64,000 nucleotides of DNA, taken from Tanypteryx hageni. Taxonomy: Eukaryota; Arthropoda; Insecta; Odonata; Petaluridae. How positions within the stretch are numbered: position 1 is the stretch's first letter; every line of letters begins with the position of its first letter. The stretch covers positions 40,614,117 through 40,678,116 of the forward strand of contig CM054113.1 of the NCBI GenBank assembly GCA_028673005.1. Reading direction: 5' to 3'. The position numbers and the translations under genes are program-made. The notes below the pieces were generated by a model. The model ran no database searches. It had not been told where the DNA came from and worked only from the letters and a program-made list of their open reading frames with translations. Shown piece by piece: positions 17,329-29,332 of this stretch.

Positions 17329-18270
17329 CGTGAATGACACATTCGTCATTTGGCCCCATGGGACAAATAAACTTCATGAGTTCCACCGTCAACTCAACCA
17401 AGTCCACCCGGCCATCCAGTTCACCATGGAAGTCGAAGAGAACGGCACCCTACCATTTATCGACGTCATGGTGAAGAAGAGACCTGACGGAAGCCTTGGA
17501 CACAGCGTATTTCGGAAAAAACGCATACTGACCGTTACCTGCATGCTGCCTCTCATCACCATCCTCAGCAGAAGGCATCAAAAATCAAGACCCTGATGCA
17601 CCGAAAAAAGACGGTCTCCGATCCCGAGTCGCTAAAAGACGAAGAAGAGCATATAAGAAGGGCACTTATGAATAATGGCTACAGTCACCCCTTCATCCGG
17701 CGGAACATAAAACCGAAGCAAAAACCTTCGGTGGAACGACCAAAGCCCACAGCCTACGCAAAAATTCCCTTCATCGCCGGGACATCAGAACGCATAGACA
17801 GGGCTCTACAAAAAGAAAATATCGTCGTCCGTTCAAACACGCTAAGAAAAATAAAAGAAGAACTTCCGTCTGCGAAAGATGCACTCGGCCCGCTAACATC
17901 TGAAGGAGTCAACAGGATTCCATGCAGCTGCGGACACGTATATGTAGGACAAACGGGACGATCCATTCGCTGGCGCTTAGGCGAACATAATCGGGCCATG
18001 ATGAACAAGAATTGGACGGAGTCGGCCATAGCGGAGCACTTCACCTGCGGCCCGGTACATAAAAACAGGCTCGGGGAAACGAAATTGCTCGCGAAAGAAG
18101 ATCGATATTTTCCGAGGTTAATTCGCGAAGCTATGAAAATCGAAAAACATCCAGTCAATTTCAACCGGGACGACGGTTTGCACATTAGCGCAACATGGAA
18201 GCGACTCTTCCAACGGAAACGTGAAAGGGAAGAAAATACGTTGGAGCAACCACCAAAGAGAAAAGGATAG
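17329..18270 (+). pseudogene. PLE-A2 RT C-terminus plus GIY-YIG endonuclease, unit 1
   Basis: Resumes the RT at NDTFVIWPHG, then HPAIQFTMEVEENGTLPF and SLGHSVFRKK. A one-base frameshift in an A-run near 17520 shifts the frame, and it continues from 17596 as a clean 224-codon frame: RRALMNNGYSHPFIRR, then the endonuclease core CSCGHVYVGQTGRSIRWRL, EHNRAMM, IREAMKIEKH and FNRDDGLHI. The family catalytic Arg, Glu and Asn are present. The endonuclease half is thus intact but detached from a working RT. Confidence 0.9.
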
Positions 18271-18365
18271 CAACTCGAATGATCCAATCAGCGATGGACA
18301 ACGGTTAAACTAGGAAGGCCGAGTGGATATAAAAGCAGATCCCTACAATCTGATCTCACTTCGTC

Positions 18366-18398
18366 TCCTCAAGATGCAGACTGCAATGTCTGCGAAAC
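18366..18398 (+). ncRNA. Hammerhead-like hairpin in PLE-A2 tail
   Basis: Perfect 6-bp stem GCAGAC (18376-18381)/GTCTGC (18388-18393) with loop tgcaat, followed by GAAACGTC. Same layout as 13496-13530 with compensating stem bases (this copy restores a pair that is mismatched there). Deleted from unit 2. Confidence 0.45.
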
Positions 18399-18466
18399 GT
18401 CTAGAGCCAGAAATGCCGCCAACGCAGGGAAACCCGAAAACCTCCACCAGCATTCATAAGTATTCT

Positions 18467-20234
18467 GTTGGTAAACAGAAAGAAAATAATAAATGTATAA
18501 TTTCTTCATACAAGAAAAAGGCTTTAGCCTGTTAATTATGACTGAAGCAATTTCGAGTGTTTTAGCAATTTTGGTCATCTTTGCTGACAACATAATTATT
18601 TTGTGTGGATGTGATTTTGATAGGCTCTTTAGTGAAAAACATCGTCTTTATTTCAAAATCTTCTGTATAATACCTGTCTATTTATTTTTTATATACTATA
18701 TAGTTTTTTTTGTATTATCTAAGAGCTCAGGCTGATTTTTTACAGTTTGAAAGTATTACGCAAATTATCTGATGGCTGAATCTTGAATGTTGTGCCAAGC
18801 AATAGTCGACATTGTTATAACTATCTAATAAAAAACATTCACCTTCTACATGCATCTACTTATGAGTAGGTTGTGTTGAAAAGATTTCAGCATATTCTGA
18901 TGCATTAACTAGTGCATTTATTTATTTTTATTAAATTAATATCTCCGCATATATAAATTATCCCTTCATGAATAACCAAAAGTGGGTAAATGATACCAGC
19001 AAAGTGGTTAATGAACTCCCAAAAGCTGTGATGTCAAGCAACAGTTACATTTATTTGAGCCTTCTGGCAGTATAGGATGGTCGAGGGTATTTAATAACAC
19101 ACATAATTTTCATTATTGTGAAATTCTAAAAAAAGAACAGATAGAACACTTAGCATTGATTGTTGTGTGTTCCTTGACTAAGTGTAATTTTAGTTAAGAA
19201 TTATAATGTACTCCACTATATTCCATATACTGTCAATGCTTAAGCATCTAAATATCTTTTGTGCATTTCACAAAATTAAATTTTAACCTTAATAAAACAG
19301 AAACGTCAACCCGAAGAAGGATTTTCACATAGATTAAACAAGTTACAAGCTGTTATACACAAAAGATAAAATCTTGTTTAATGGCATGTCTTAATTGTAC
19401 AATATTATACATCAATGCCTTTTAAGGTTGCATTTAAATCTACTTTCAAGTCATTCCAACAAGCTCTTTTACAATAAGCATTACATTGTTAATTGCCTGC
19501 ATATAACTGTTGTGAATCAATGACCAATGTATCATCAATATTTTTATCTTGTAACTTCTGGCTGAAACTGAGTACCCAATACAGTTTCCAGTGTTTACAA
19601 TATTACACTAATAAATTTGTGTTTTAATTTTGAGACTTTGTATTTGTTCAAATGTGGTGTTAAATTTCCTACCTTGTTATCCTCTCTTTGACAACGACAA
19701 AATGTTACCCCTTGAAATGATCAAGCCCTTATACCACATCAAGGTACAAAGGACAACCAAGTAACATCAGATGGTGATAATTTTCATGTGTAGAATATAA
19801 GTTGTGTAGTATTTGTTTTAATATTTGAGAATCGTGAAAAAAAAATAATGTCGTGTTGAAGCGGAAATTTTAAAGTTATTTTGAACTTGGTGCACATACC
19901 CAAATAAAAATCTCCATCAATATGTTGATGCGGCCGTTATAATTATTTAAAATTTAAACAAATAGATAAATATTATTTCACTACTAGATAGGGTACAACT
20001 TTAAAATTTGGCAAAAATGTGTGGTTTTAGTATCCTACTGTGAAAAAAGTATAATATTCTTGAAATTGCAAAATTTAGGGATTGGTTTACTACATTATAG
20101 TTACACAAGGAAAGAATGAAAATCGGTTAAGAGGTGAAATCTTTAGAATTAAAAATATATTTCCAATGACGAAATGTGTCTCTAAAAAATGAATGTTTTT
20201 TCAAGGTGAGTATGCAAGCACCTTTTACTATTTT
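18467..20234. other. Carrier 3'UTR remainder and intergenic DNA, unit 1
   Basis: AT-rich. The first few hundred bases continue the carrier 3'UTR displaced by the island and contain several aataaa-type signals (for example near 18485). A hydrophobic 80-codon ORF at 18493-18735 is conserved in unit 2 but shows no family features. The interval 19673-19855 is the broken version of a possible exon (see 47106-47290). Confidence 0.5.
19673..19855 (-). pseudogene. Possible minus-strand exon, interrupted by two stops (unit 1)
   Basis: Same coding-like stretch as 47106-47290, but with TAA in place of GAA and of CAA in the second half. The donor-like AG|GTAGG is preserved at its 3' end. Confidence 0.3.
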
Positions 20235-20310
20235 ACTCGGGCGGCTTTAACATTGGGAGCCAGACACGCTGACCACCCCTCAGCCGAGGACGGCTGAAGT
20301 GGGGCCGTTA
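20235..20310 (-). repeat. SINE-like fragment, minus strand
   Basis: Its reverse complement carries CTGAGGGGTGGTCAGCGTGT followed by CTGGCTCCCAATG, matching the A-box side of the SINE at 4485-4555. The B-box part is missing. Copy in unit 2 around 47670-47740. Confidence 0.55.
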
Positions 20311-20949
20311 AGAATGACAAATCAAACGAAAAGACAGATGGGAAAGAGGTATGGTGGAGAGAGGGGGAGGAAAATAGGAAATATCTCGCCATAAAGTCAC
20401 CAAAAGGAATTCTTTCAATGGTGTTTTCGGAATGGATTGGAGAAATCTTTTAAATACAAACTCGCTAGTGAGGAAAAAATGAATAAATTTTGATTGTTCC
20501 AGAAAAAAATCTATTGCCTTTGGCATAAAAAGTCGTTAACATATGGTAAAAAGTACTGTTATGAGCGTTTTCCAAGAGATGTTTCGTGAAGTAGCAAATG
20601 GGTGACAGAAATTCAAAATATAATTCGTGTTCACTTATCCTCTTCTCAAAACTTGGTTGCTGTTTGCGGTACCACGAATGTCACCCAAGTTCTGGTACTT
20701 TCCAATACTGGACAACTTTTTTAAGTAGTCTTTAGCCTTTAGAAATATCTTGAAAAGTCAAATTAATGACACCAACTTTTATATGCACTAAAAATTAAGC
20801 AATAAATATTAAATTAACATGATTGAGTGGTACGGAGTGTAAAAATGGTTTTGGGTGAATATAAATTGTTAGACAAAGAAATAAATTTCGCTATAAAATA
20901 CTTAACCGCACATAATTATTTTCAATATATAGTACATTTGGTTCTTTTC

Positions 20950-21140
20950 TGTCTCTATCTCTCTCCCCCTCTACCCCGCTCTCTCCCCTTCTCCCTCTTC
21001 CTCTCCCTCCACTCTCCCACCCTCTCCACCCACTCCCCTCCCTCTCCCCTTAACCCCCCCTTACCATCCCCCCTTCCCATCCCACTCCCTTTCCAACGCC
21101 CTCCCCTCCCCCTCTCACGCTCTCTCTCCTCAAGCGGGTG
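20950..21140. repeat. CT-rich polypyrimidine tract, unit 1
   Basis: About 190 bases almost purely C and T on the plus strand. The open frame through it is a composition artefact. Copy at about 48373-48562. Confidence 0.95.
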
Positions 21141-21287
21141 CTGAACATTTCAAATATATTGAGCTGCTACAAATAAAACATTGGAAGGCAGTTTTGGGTT
21201 TCATTTTTGGACGTGCGACGGTCCAGGACGGTATAACTGCAACATGTCGTAGGAAATTTCCGAAACCGTGTGAAAGAACTGTCCCGA

Positions 21288-21683
21288 AAAAAATTACGTG
21301 GACACAGGCAAGCGGTTTTTCAGACCGGCAACGAAACTAAACCCGCTCTAGTACGCACAGGTCCAAAGCTAGAAGGCAACTACCGTGAAGTAAACAAAGC
21401 CACCTCCAGGATACAAAGCTAAACAAAACCTCAAAGGCCTAAATGATCCATGGACCATAAAATAGACTATTGAAATTTTTCGTGTGGTCTGAGAGACCGA
21501 TGCCTGTGGTTACGGGTTAACGTGCTTTCATCTTGGGCATTTTTCAAATTTTGTCATACAACAACAAACGCCGCCGAACGAGAAAATTTCAATTGCAATT
21601 GTATGTCCAGTAGGTATTGTTATTGTTTTTATGCGGTAACTTGATGGTACAGAATTAGGGGCGAAGATAGTTCTCGTCGTTGA
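21288..21683. other. 396-bp segment present only in unit 1
   Basis: Unit 2 runs straight from gtcccga to gggtc at the matching place (48713-48720). No terminal repeats or ORF are seen, so insertion in unit 1 and deletion in unit 2 are both possible. Confidence 0.8.
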
Positions 21684-21726
21684 GGGTCCTCGGCTTTGTA
21701 ATGTTTGAATACAGCTACTTTAACGC

Positions 21727-21930
21727 TGCGGTTCTCCAAGTGTGCTCCGCGGACCACTGTTGGGCTTCGAGTGTTTTTCAGGTGGTCCGCGGGCTGCCGG
21801 AAAATGAAACTTACAAATGCCGATCACTAAAGTCGAAGCCATGCGTGAGACCTAACCAGAAGCTGTATCGCGAGCAACGTCACACTACTGGACCGGCTCA
21901 CGTAATTAATTATATTAAAACAGTTCCATA
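21727..21930 (+). mobile_element. hAT transposon terminal fragment, unit 1
   Basis: gttctccaagtgtgctccgc followed by ggaccact and a second ggtggtccgcgg resembles the widespread hAT end CAGnGGTTCTCAAAGTGTG. The unit 2 copy (48761) is closer to that form. No matching right end is seen. Confidence 0.5.
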
Positions 21931-22080
21931 ATTTACTCCTTTATTCGAAATCGATTCGTTCGTGTAGCTCAACCAATTTCACCTAAACGTTGAAAAAGTA
22001 TTTAGGACAGTTATCTGAGAGAAAGGTTTAACTAACACTTGGCGCCACATTCGTCCCGAGTGGCACTGAGGCGCTGAGTC

Positions 22081-23057
22081 TGGGGTTCCACCTCTTCCGG
22101 AATTCTGGGAGTCTCCCGGAATTAACCAATCTTAGATACATTTCTCCCGGAATCTGGTAGAACTTTTCCGGCAGCCCAAAATCTTCGAAATTGAATTTAC
22201 CTAGTACTAATTTGAGATTTTGATAGAATCCTATCCATTGATGCCATTGAAGTGATAAATAATGTACAAATATGCTCTTTATACAGGAGCATGTTGGTTA
22301 CCACGCTAACGTGCCAATAAAGGTTCGTCTGATTTTTATTTTTATTTAAACCAATTATTATACATTCAATATTGTTTTAGATTTCATTTCAAAAGTAAAT
22401 GGAGATGACGGAGTATTAAATAATAGTGTAACGCTTGTGTTTTAAGCTTCAGTATCCACCGCAGCTTGTGACCGTTGTTCAATGCTATTAACGAATCGTG
22501 CTGTGAAGTTCGAAGCAAATTAAATGTGGACCATGTCAAGACTGAAATTCACGTATGAACCAATTTTAAATACTCTTTTAAAGATATCCATGCCCTTTTA
22601 CTATCAAAACCAGATCTTTTGGAGACTGCTCGATGTTGTTCGAATAACAAATTCAAATGAAATATTACTACTGAAGTAACGCTATTTTTAAGATTTATTT
22701 ATTATATTTCATATAATAAAGCAAAACTGACGTTATATATTAATATATTTTCTAAATAAAAAATACAATTATTCTATGTTCTCATTAGGTGTTTTTTAAC
22801 CTACAAACGATATCGCGGTTAACTATTCATATGGATATCGCCCGGAATCAGCCGTTTTCAACGTGACAACTCTAACTTTAAAAATAAAACGAGATTAAAT
22901 AATCATTATTGATTTTACTAATAACTAAATAAAATAAGTTTCATTGGTCACTTTAGTTGTTTTTCGACCTAGAGAAAATACTCCCGGATTCTCCCGGAAT
23001 TTTCTATCATGAAAAGGAAATCTCCCGGAATCAACTACTCATAAGGTGGCAACCCTG
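22081..23057 (+). mobile_element. Non-autonomous hAT-like element, left arm of inverted pair, unit 1
   Basis: Ends tggggttccacc and ggtggcaaccctg (imperfect inverted repeats, CAGGGTTGCCACC type), flanked by 8-bp duplications gctgagtc (22073-22080) and ggtgagtc (23058-23065). 977 bp, AT-rich interior without ORFs, with cccgga-type subterminal repeats near both ends. Confidence 0.75.
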
Positions 23058-23285
23058 GGTGAGTCCCTTCCTACTTATTTCCTTTTATATCTCGCATATC
23101 ATTCTTCCGCTGTTACTAAATTTCATTTTTTGATATTTTCTCAGATGTGCTGATTCAAGTCGGTTGATGCTCATTTTACTCCTATGGAATTCACGTCCCT
23201 GATTTCTGAAATTATTACAACTACAGATAATATTTTCTCTTCACACAAGAGACGTCTTGAAAATTTGCTCGTAGAAACAGGAAAC

Positions 23286-24214
23286 TAGGGTTGCCACCTC
23301 ATGAGTAGTTGATTCCGAGAGATTTCCACCGAACGAATAGCAAATTTCGGGAGAAACCGGGAGGATTTTATCTAGGTCAAAAAACCGGGTGTGAGCAATG
23401 AAACTATTTTATTTAATTATTGGGAAACATATAATGATATTTAATATTTATTTTATTGTTAAATTTACAGTTGCCATCTTGTAAATTGTTGATTCCGGAA
23501 GTTAATAGGTTAAAAAAAGCTAATGAGGACCATAAAATTTGGTTTATTTATCATTTACAAAATATATGAATGTTTAACCTTAATTTTGTTTTAACATTAC
23601 TCTATGAATTATAATAACAAATTCGTAAAAATAGCATTACTTCAAAAGCCGTGTTTCATTTATGTAATTTGAATTTGTATTTTGAACTACTCTAGCAGTC
23701 TCCAAAAGATCTGATTTTGACAGAAAAAGGCATTGAAATCTTTAGGTGAGTAATTTAAATTGGTGTATACTGAAATTTCCGCCTTGACATGATGCACACT
23801 TAATTAGTTTCGACCTTTACTCAACAAAACATTAATGACATTGAATACATGTTCGCAGGTTTCGTTGGATACTGAAACTGACAGCACAAACGTTACAATT
23901 TTGCTTAATTCTCCGCCAACCTCATTTACTTTTGAAAAGAAATCTAAAACAATGGTGAATGTTTCTAGATTGGTTTAAATTGTAATAAAAATCAGGCGAC
24001 CCGTCACTGGCCCGTCAGATTTGGTAACCAACATGGTTCTGTATAAAGAGGAGATTTATGCATTAAGTATCGTTTCATTGAATTAGATTATACCAAAATC
24101 TTAACTTAATATAAGGTAAAAATATTAGTAAAGCTGAAAATTTCATCATTACAAAGATTCTGGGCTCCCAAAAAGTTCTACCAAATTCCAGGAGAGATGT
24201 ATCTATGGTGGGTT
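23286..24214 (-). mobile_element. Non-autonomous hAT-like element, right arm of inverted pair, truncated, unit 1
   Basis: Begins tagggttgccacctcatgag, the reverse complement of the right end of 22081-23057, and follows that element backwards to about 24214, where similarity stops some 45-60 bp before the expected terminus. The arms are separated by 228 bp. Several small indels and substitutions show that the arms are two independent copies rather than a fresh inversion. Confidence 0.75.
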
Positions 24215-24915
24215 AAATTTTGTAAATCAAATCTTTTTGAACGCGTTTAATTCATGAAAAATAAAACGTTTATGTAGCCCATAGTAGGTAAACGTTTACA
24301 ATAAAATCAGAATCTCTGATATTGCCATCAGTTTCTAGTTAGTACCATGTAAAATTAAAATAAAATTCTTGTAGTATATGAATCGTCATTGTCTGTTCTA
24401 CGATAACTGCTATCTCGATTTTTTTATTTTCACAAAATTTCGAGTGCATGTTCAAATAACTCAAGAGACGACTGCCAATAGTTTTTCTAGAACACCGCTC
24501 TTATAGTTCCTGAGCTAATTTTTAAGTCTTATCCAATCAAAACGAAATTTAGCGGACACACAGAAAACATCAAACAACGAAGAAAACGCAAAATAAAAAT
24601 TTCCCTAAAATGTACCCCAGAGGCACGCAATTTGCGTTGGCGCGGTCTCTTATGTTGAATCCCTGTGCACTTGGTCTGTTTGCTTGATTATCCGTTTGTC
24701 TGTCCTGCTATAACTTTTGTCTCAACGAGGAGACAAGGCTCAGGTTCATTTGCCATTAGTCCGGTATTTCGTGCGATTCTTGAAATTACATTTCTTTCAT
24801 TCATATTTTACTTCCGAGGGCAGCGCTTTCAATTCCAATCAAATTTTACATCCACACTGTAGGAGAACTACGAAGACGATAATAATATTGAACGTGATAT
24901 ATGGTAGATGAATCG

Positions 24916-24947
24916 CCAATGATGAATGCTGCTTTGTATCCGAAACA
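24916..24947 (+). ncRNA. PLE-like tail hairpin, degenerate
   Basis: caatgatgaatgctgctt then tgtatccgaaacacc: an UGAUGAA box, a weak stem and CGAAAC, in the layout of the PLE tails in this window. The near copy at 25583-25612 reads atgacgaaggctgctttg and restores the outer GG/CC pairs. A relic assignment only. Confidence 0.3.
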
Positions 24948-25582
24948 CCTACCTACGTGATTCCCCCCACCAGCCCAAGGCGGCTTGAGCTAGGCCAAAC
25001 ATCCCGCGGATCAACTGGTATTATAGATGAGAGATGGAGGAACAATTAGTGTAACGGCATCATGACGCGGGAAACAAAATCTTGACAGCAACTCGGACAA
25101 ATTATGGCATTAACCTCGAGTAACATCCTGATTCTCGGTGAAATTATGATTTACTTTTCCGTACAATATGGATTTTGTACCTGTCATTCATTTTCTTTGA
25201 ATTTTAGCGTGCAGCCCTACATCTCTACGGCATTCGGCCTTCCTGCTTCAGAAACCATCACGTTTCATATAAATAATATTACAAACTGAAAATAATATCT
25301 GCGATGACTGCCTAAGATACTTCTGCTCGCATACGGCAGTGTTTTTAACAATTTATTAAAAAAAAATGTAAAATGACCTTCGATAAAACAATTAGGTATT
25401 CTGCGAGAGAGATTTGTGAATAAGATCATTTTCATTGTTTGCTAAATGATATTGTCTTAAAATAATTTTTAATTGTTAAAAGTTTCATTTTCGTGTGGTA
25501 ACATTGATGCAAAACGTTAGAATGTGACAAGTCAACTCAATGGTATGGAGAAGTAAGTAATGATAGATGGTAGATGAATCGC

Positions 25583-25612
25583 CAATGACGAAGGCTGCTT
25601 TGTATCCGAAAC
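25583..25612 (+). ncRNA. PLE-like tail hairpin, second degenerate copy
   Basis: Stem ggctgc/gtatcc with loop ttt, preceded by atgacgaa and followed by gaaacac. Same repeat as 24916-24947. Copies in unit 2 at about 51979-52010 and 52645-52676. Confidence 0.3.
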
Positions 25613-28600
25613 ACATACCTACTTTTCGCAACTTTTCCTGGATATCGGAGGGACGTATTCCACCAACTTAATCTTTTCGGCAATTATGAATTTGGAAGGA
25701 ATTAGGTAAACCGATTTTGACAAAGGTTTGTATGAAGCAGGCGTGCAATATAAAATAGCAATTTCAAGATGTTTACTGTAGATATGGAAAGCAAGGCTGC
25801 CACAATACAACGGATAAAATATTATTTTTACAAGTATTTGTGTTTAACTATTCTCATCAATTTGAAACAAATTTAATACTTTTAATATAAACATAACATA
25901 ACATAATAAATAAGCAAAATGTCGTATTTCAACCGGGTCGATTAAACAGGGCTACCATGATATCAAGGTTAGAATGTTTCTGTAACTATGAATTTGTAAG
26001 GTATTGGCAGAACGGATTTCAAAGAAATTTCGTTTGTAGCGCGAGGTGACGAAAAGCACCGCTGTACCACGGAAAAACATATATAACCCCTACTTGTTGT
26101 ATATTAAAATTGTATTGAAAGGAAAGAAGGCGGATTAGGGCTTTCCATAACTACTTGTTTAATATAGAAGTTCTCTCAATAGGACATATTTACCTTCAAA
26201 CTTCAAGAAAATATATTCTTCTCTTACCAGAAATTTCCTAGAAGGTTTGCGGCTGTCGTACTCGCACGTACGCACGCATTATTTGACCATTACCTCTCCC
26301 TCTATTTTCCTTTCCTTCTAAAACACCCCTCAATGCCCTAAACGCTGCCTGACTGAGTGCTTACCTCCTCATCTTGGAGACGTCTGCATTTCGGCATGCA
26401 AGGTAATTAATTTAATTTAATATTATGATCCCCAATAATTCTTCGAAAAATATAACTTAGGGGTGCGCTTCTAATTAATTAAAAATAGTGACGCTATATG
26501 TAAGATATTGGGTGGAGGTAGAAATGAACGACAGATTTTCATTAGGTCAAATGAATGTCGATTATTAGGTGTGATTCGTCAGCATTTTGTGAGCATGGAA
26601 TGGAAAATTCGCAACTCCCCAGTATCAAATATTTTAATAAGTATTAAAATGGATTTCGTTTATGGTTTTAACAATGGCCTCCCTGAACAAACAAAAAATT
26701 ACACGAGCCCGATCGTGTATCTCCTATGCCCTCAGCAGCACTCGATGTGATGACACGCATTTTATTATCGTGGTTGTGTCTTTCGATATGCGTGGCCGTT
26801 AACAATATTCCCATAGTGTCACCTTTAGCTATCATGAAGTTGCGACCTTGCAATATGTCGGAGTTTCTCCCGCCCACTTTCTTGGATTATTAATCGCCCT
26901 ACAGGGTTTTAGGGGTTTCCATGGCTTTATCGTAATAGACATTTTATCCCCGGGCGCTAATCATTATATTGCATACGATCTTACAGGCATCATACAAATT
27001 GACATAGGTACCCTCCTAATCCTTTAATGAAGAACTGACGCTTTGTAAAATCAAAGAACGTTCACACGCTTCTTCCGTATTTTCGCCACTATTTAGCATC
27101 CCTTTCGATGAAAGCTAGTTCTTTACGAGTGCATTTAACGGATTACGAATATGCATATCCCACGAGAATTTGCGACAAATGGCGATTATCAATTAAAAAG
27201 TTTTAAGTCATAATTTTTAAAATGGGGGAGTATCTGAATCTCTCCGAGTTGTGGCTCGAGTTGAATTTGCAAACGTAAAGGACACCTATCGCATTGAACT
27301 GCTTTCGCTTGCGTCCGATGCCCACCGAACACCGCGGCTGGACGTCAATGCTGCACTCATTTTTTCGTATTCCAATTGGACCAGGAGGGCTTCCCAGTAA
27401 CGTATGACTTAGCGGCACGTGTAACTTGCCCTTAACAGACCCACCGTGGCCGAATCCTTCCCTCCCAGCTGTTACCTTTTCCTCCGAAATTACTTTTTTC
27501 CCACCCGATGTTCTTGTTTATTCTATTTGTCGCTCGTTGGAAAATAATCACATAGCTGAAAAAGAATGCATAAACTTAACTCCTTATTACTGGCCAGGAT
27601 GATGAAACTGGGCAATAGTTGTATTCCGATAGACAACTAAGCCCACAGTTTTCGGTACGTATAGAAAATATCCCATTCCTATAGACTTTCGACACGGAAA
27701 TTCCACAGTATTTGTCGTTTGGCAGGTGAACGTGAGATTTTTAAACCTTGCTTTAAATTAAAACGTATAGCATTATCGATTAATAATGAAATTTGGAGAA
27801 TATTCAGCTGAGTTAAACGGAATTCTAATTCAGATCGTCGCATTTTGGATGAAATGGACTTCACGTAAATATTAGCCTCGTTCGGAAGTTTAATAATGTC
27901 GCTATGTAGGGAATCGGTTCATTATACCTCAAAGTTCCTCCAGTTTTGAAAATGCCCAAAGATTTTATGAAGCTAAAGCAAACCTTACAAATAAATAACT
28001 GATGTTATGTAATATTTCATTACGATTGTGATAAGAAAACGATTTAGATTGCTATTTCGGCACATCATAGCAATAGCTCATATTAATATGGTTCATTCCT
28101 AAAATTAAATTTGCGATCCATCACATAGACGATGATTCTTGATTCAAGTAAATGCTGGCAGTTATCGAAGATTCAGGAGTAGTCCCTCTTACTAACGTTA
28201 ATAATGGTTCCATTTTATGAAGTTGTTAAATAATCCATGCAAGATTAACACTCTTTTGAAGTACGATCTGCTCATTTACGAAAGAAGTTTCATATTCGTG
28301 CTACATCTAGCGCTAAATATCTAAAGAATATCTTAAAATATACATACAAATTATACAATTAATCAAGAATAAAGTTTTAATTGTAATATAGAGCGCAATA
28401 ACGATTATCTTTATTAGTGTTTGTAAATACGAAATATCGACAGTTTCTTCCACGTAAAATAGGTGTCACTTCTGTTTTTAGAAAATATTCATTTTTTTAT
28501 AATTAATTTTCAAATAAGAAAAATTAGCGTTTTATTATATTGCAATAGAAATTATTTTGTATAATTCAGGTACCGTATTTCTCGTAATTAAAAAAATGAA

Positions 28601-28621
28601 TTTCAAATTTTAAATGATCAA

Positions 28622-29268
28622 CTGATGTCGCTATGAGAAGCGCCATCTTGGCTTTGGTTTTTCATTATGTGGAAATGCGGAATGTCAACTACGGTTGACT
28701 TGAATGCTACTGTGCAGCGCTCTACCAGTCATCATCGAAAATTTTATCAGCAAAAGGAAGGTTTAGCAATGGGCTCTACTTTATCTCCCCCCTACTGTCA
28801 GACATTTTTATGGATGATTTAGAATCAATATAATTTAATTCCAATAACCATTCTATAAAACATATCTTTTATTGGTTCAGATACGTCGATGATGTTCTAT
28901 GCTGTTGGACCGGGAGCCATCGACAATTAAATTCCTATCTTATATTTTTAAACTCAATTCACAAAAAATTTAACCTTTTCGACCTAAGCATCACAATTCA
29001 TAATAATAAGCATCATTTTGAAATATACAGAAAACCAACATATACATATCAAGTAATTCCTGCTGATTTCTCCCACCCATTATCTCACAAACTTGCAGTT
29101 TATCATGCCATTTTACACCGTTCAGTAAACATTCCCATATCCAGCTCTGATTTTAACAAAGAATTGGAGATCATTAAATATATATCCAACAAGAATGGAT
29201 ATACCAACCAGTTAATTGATAAACTGCTTGACGAAAAATTTCGCAAATTAGCCACATCCAACATTGCT

Positions 29269-29299
<31 letters not shown>

Positions 29300-29332
29300 A
29301 AATCAAAAGCCCCTAAATGGTGTAAATTACCC
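28622..29332 (+). mobile_element. Penelope-like element B fragment (unit 2)
   Basis: Copy of 835-1543 with the same internal stops and the same abrupt end (aaattaccc). The array junction is inferred right after it. Confidence 0.82.

Larger units (their letters stand above)
10361..18451 (+). mobile_element. Nested retroelement island: two Penelope-like (PLE-A) copies plus insertions, unit 1
   Basis: Flanked by the 15-bp direct repeat attcataagtattct (10346-10360 and 18452-18466), which interrupts the carrier 3'UTR. Order: inverted PLE tail (10368-10432); PLE-A1 endonuclease (about 10436-11013); non-LTR element (11106-13479) inside the PLE-A1 tail; direct tail (13480-13607); PLE-A2 reverse transcriptase (about 13608-15680); hAT-like insertion (15681-17328); PLE-A2 RT end and endonuclease (17329-18270); PLE tail to 18451. 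Tandem PLE units with an inverted terminal piece are a known Penelope arrangement. Confidence 0.8.
24215..27787. other. Intergenic DNA with two short repeats, unit 1
   Basis: Mostly unannotated AT-rich sequence. A word of about 60 bp (gatgaatcgccaatga followed by gctgctttgtatccgaaaca) occurs at 24899-24956 and 25564-25623. ORFs of 60-80 codons here have no recognisable domains and several are shifted or broken in unit 2. Confidence 0.5.

Noticed and set aside
18493..18735. Small hydrophobic protein gene
   Set aside because: Open in both units but lies in the former carrier 3'UTR, is AT-rich and has no family resemblance. The hydrophobicity follows from T-rich codons.
20827..21144. 105-codon proline/serine-rich ORF
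   Set aside because: It runs through a CT-rich tract; the composition explains the open frame.
26508..26750. 80-codon ORF as a gene
   Set aside because: Frame is destroyed by indels in unit 2 without other signs of a gene.
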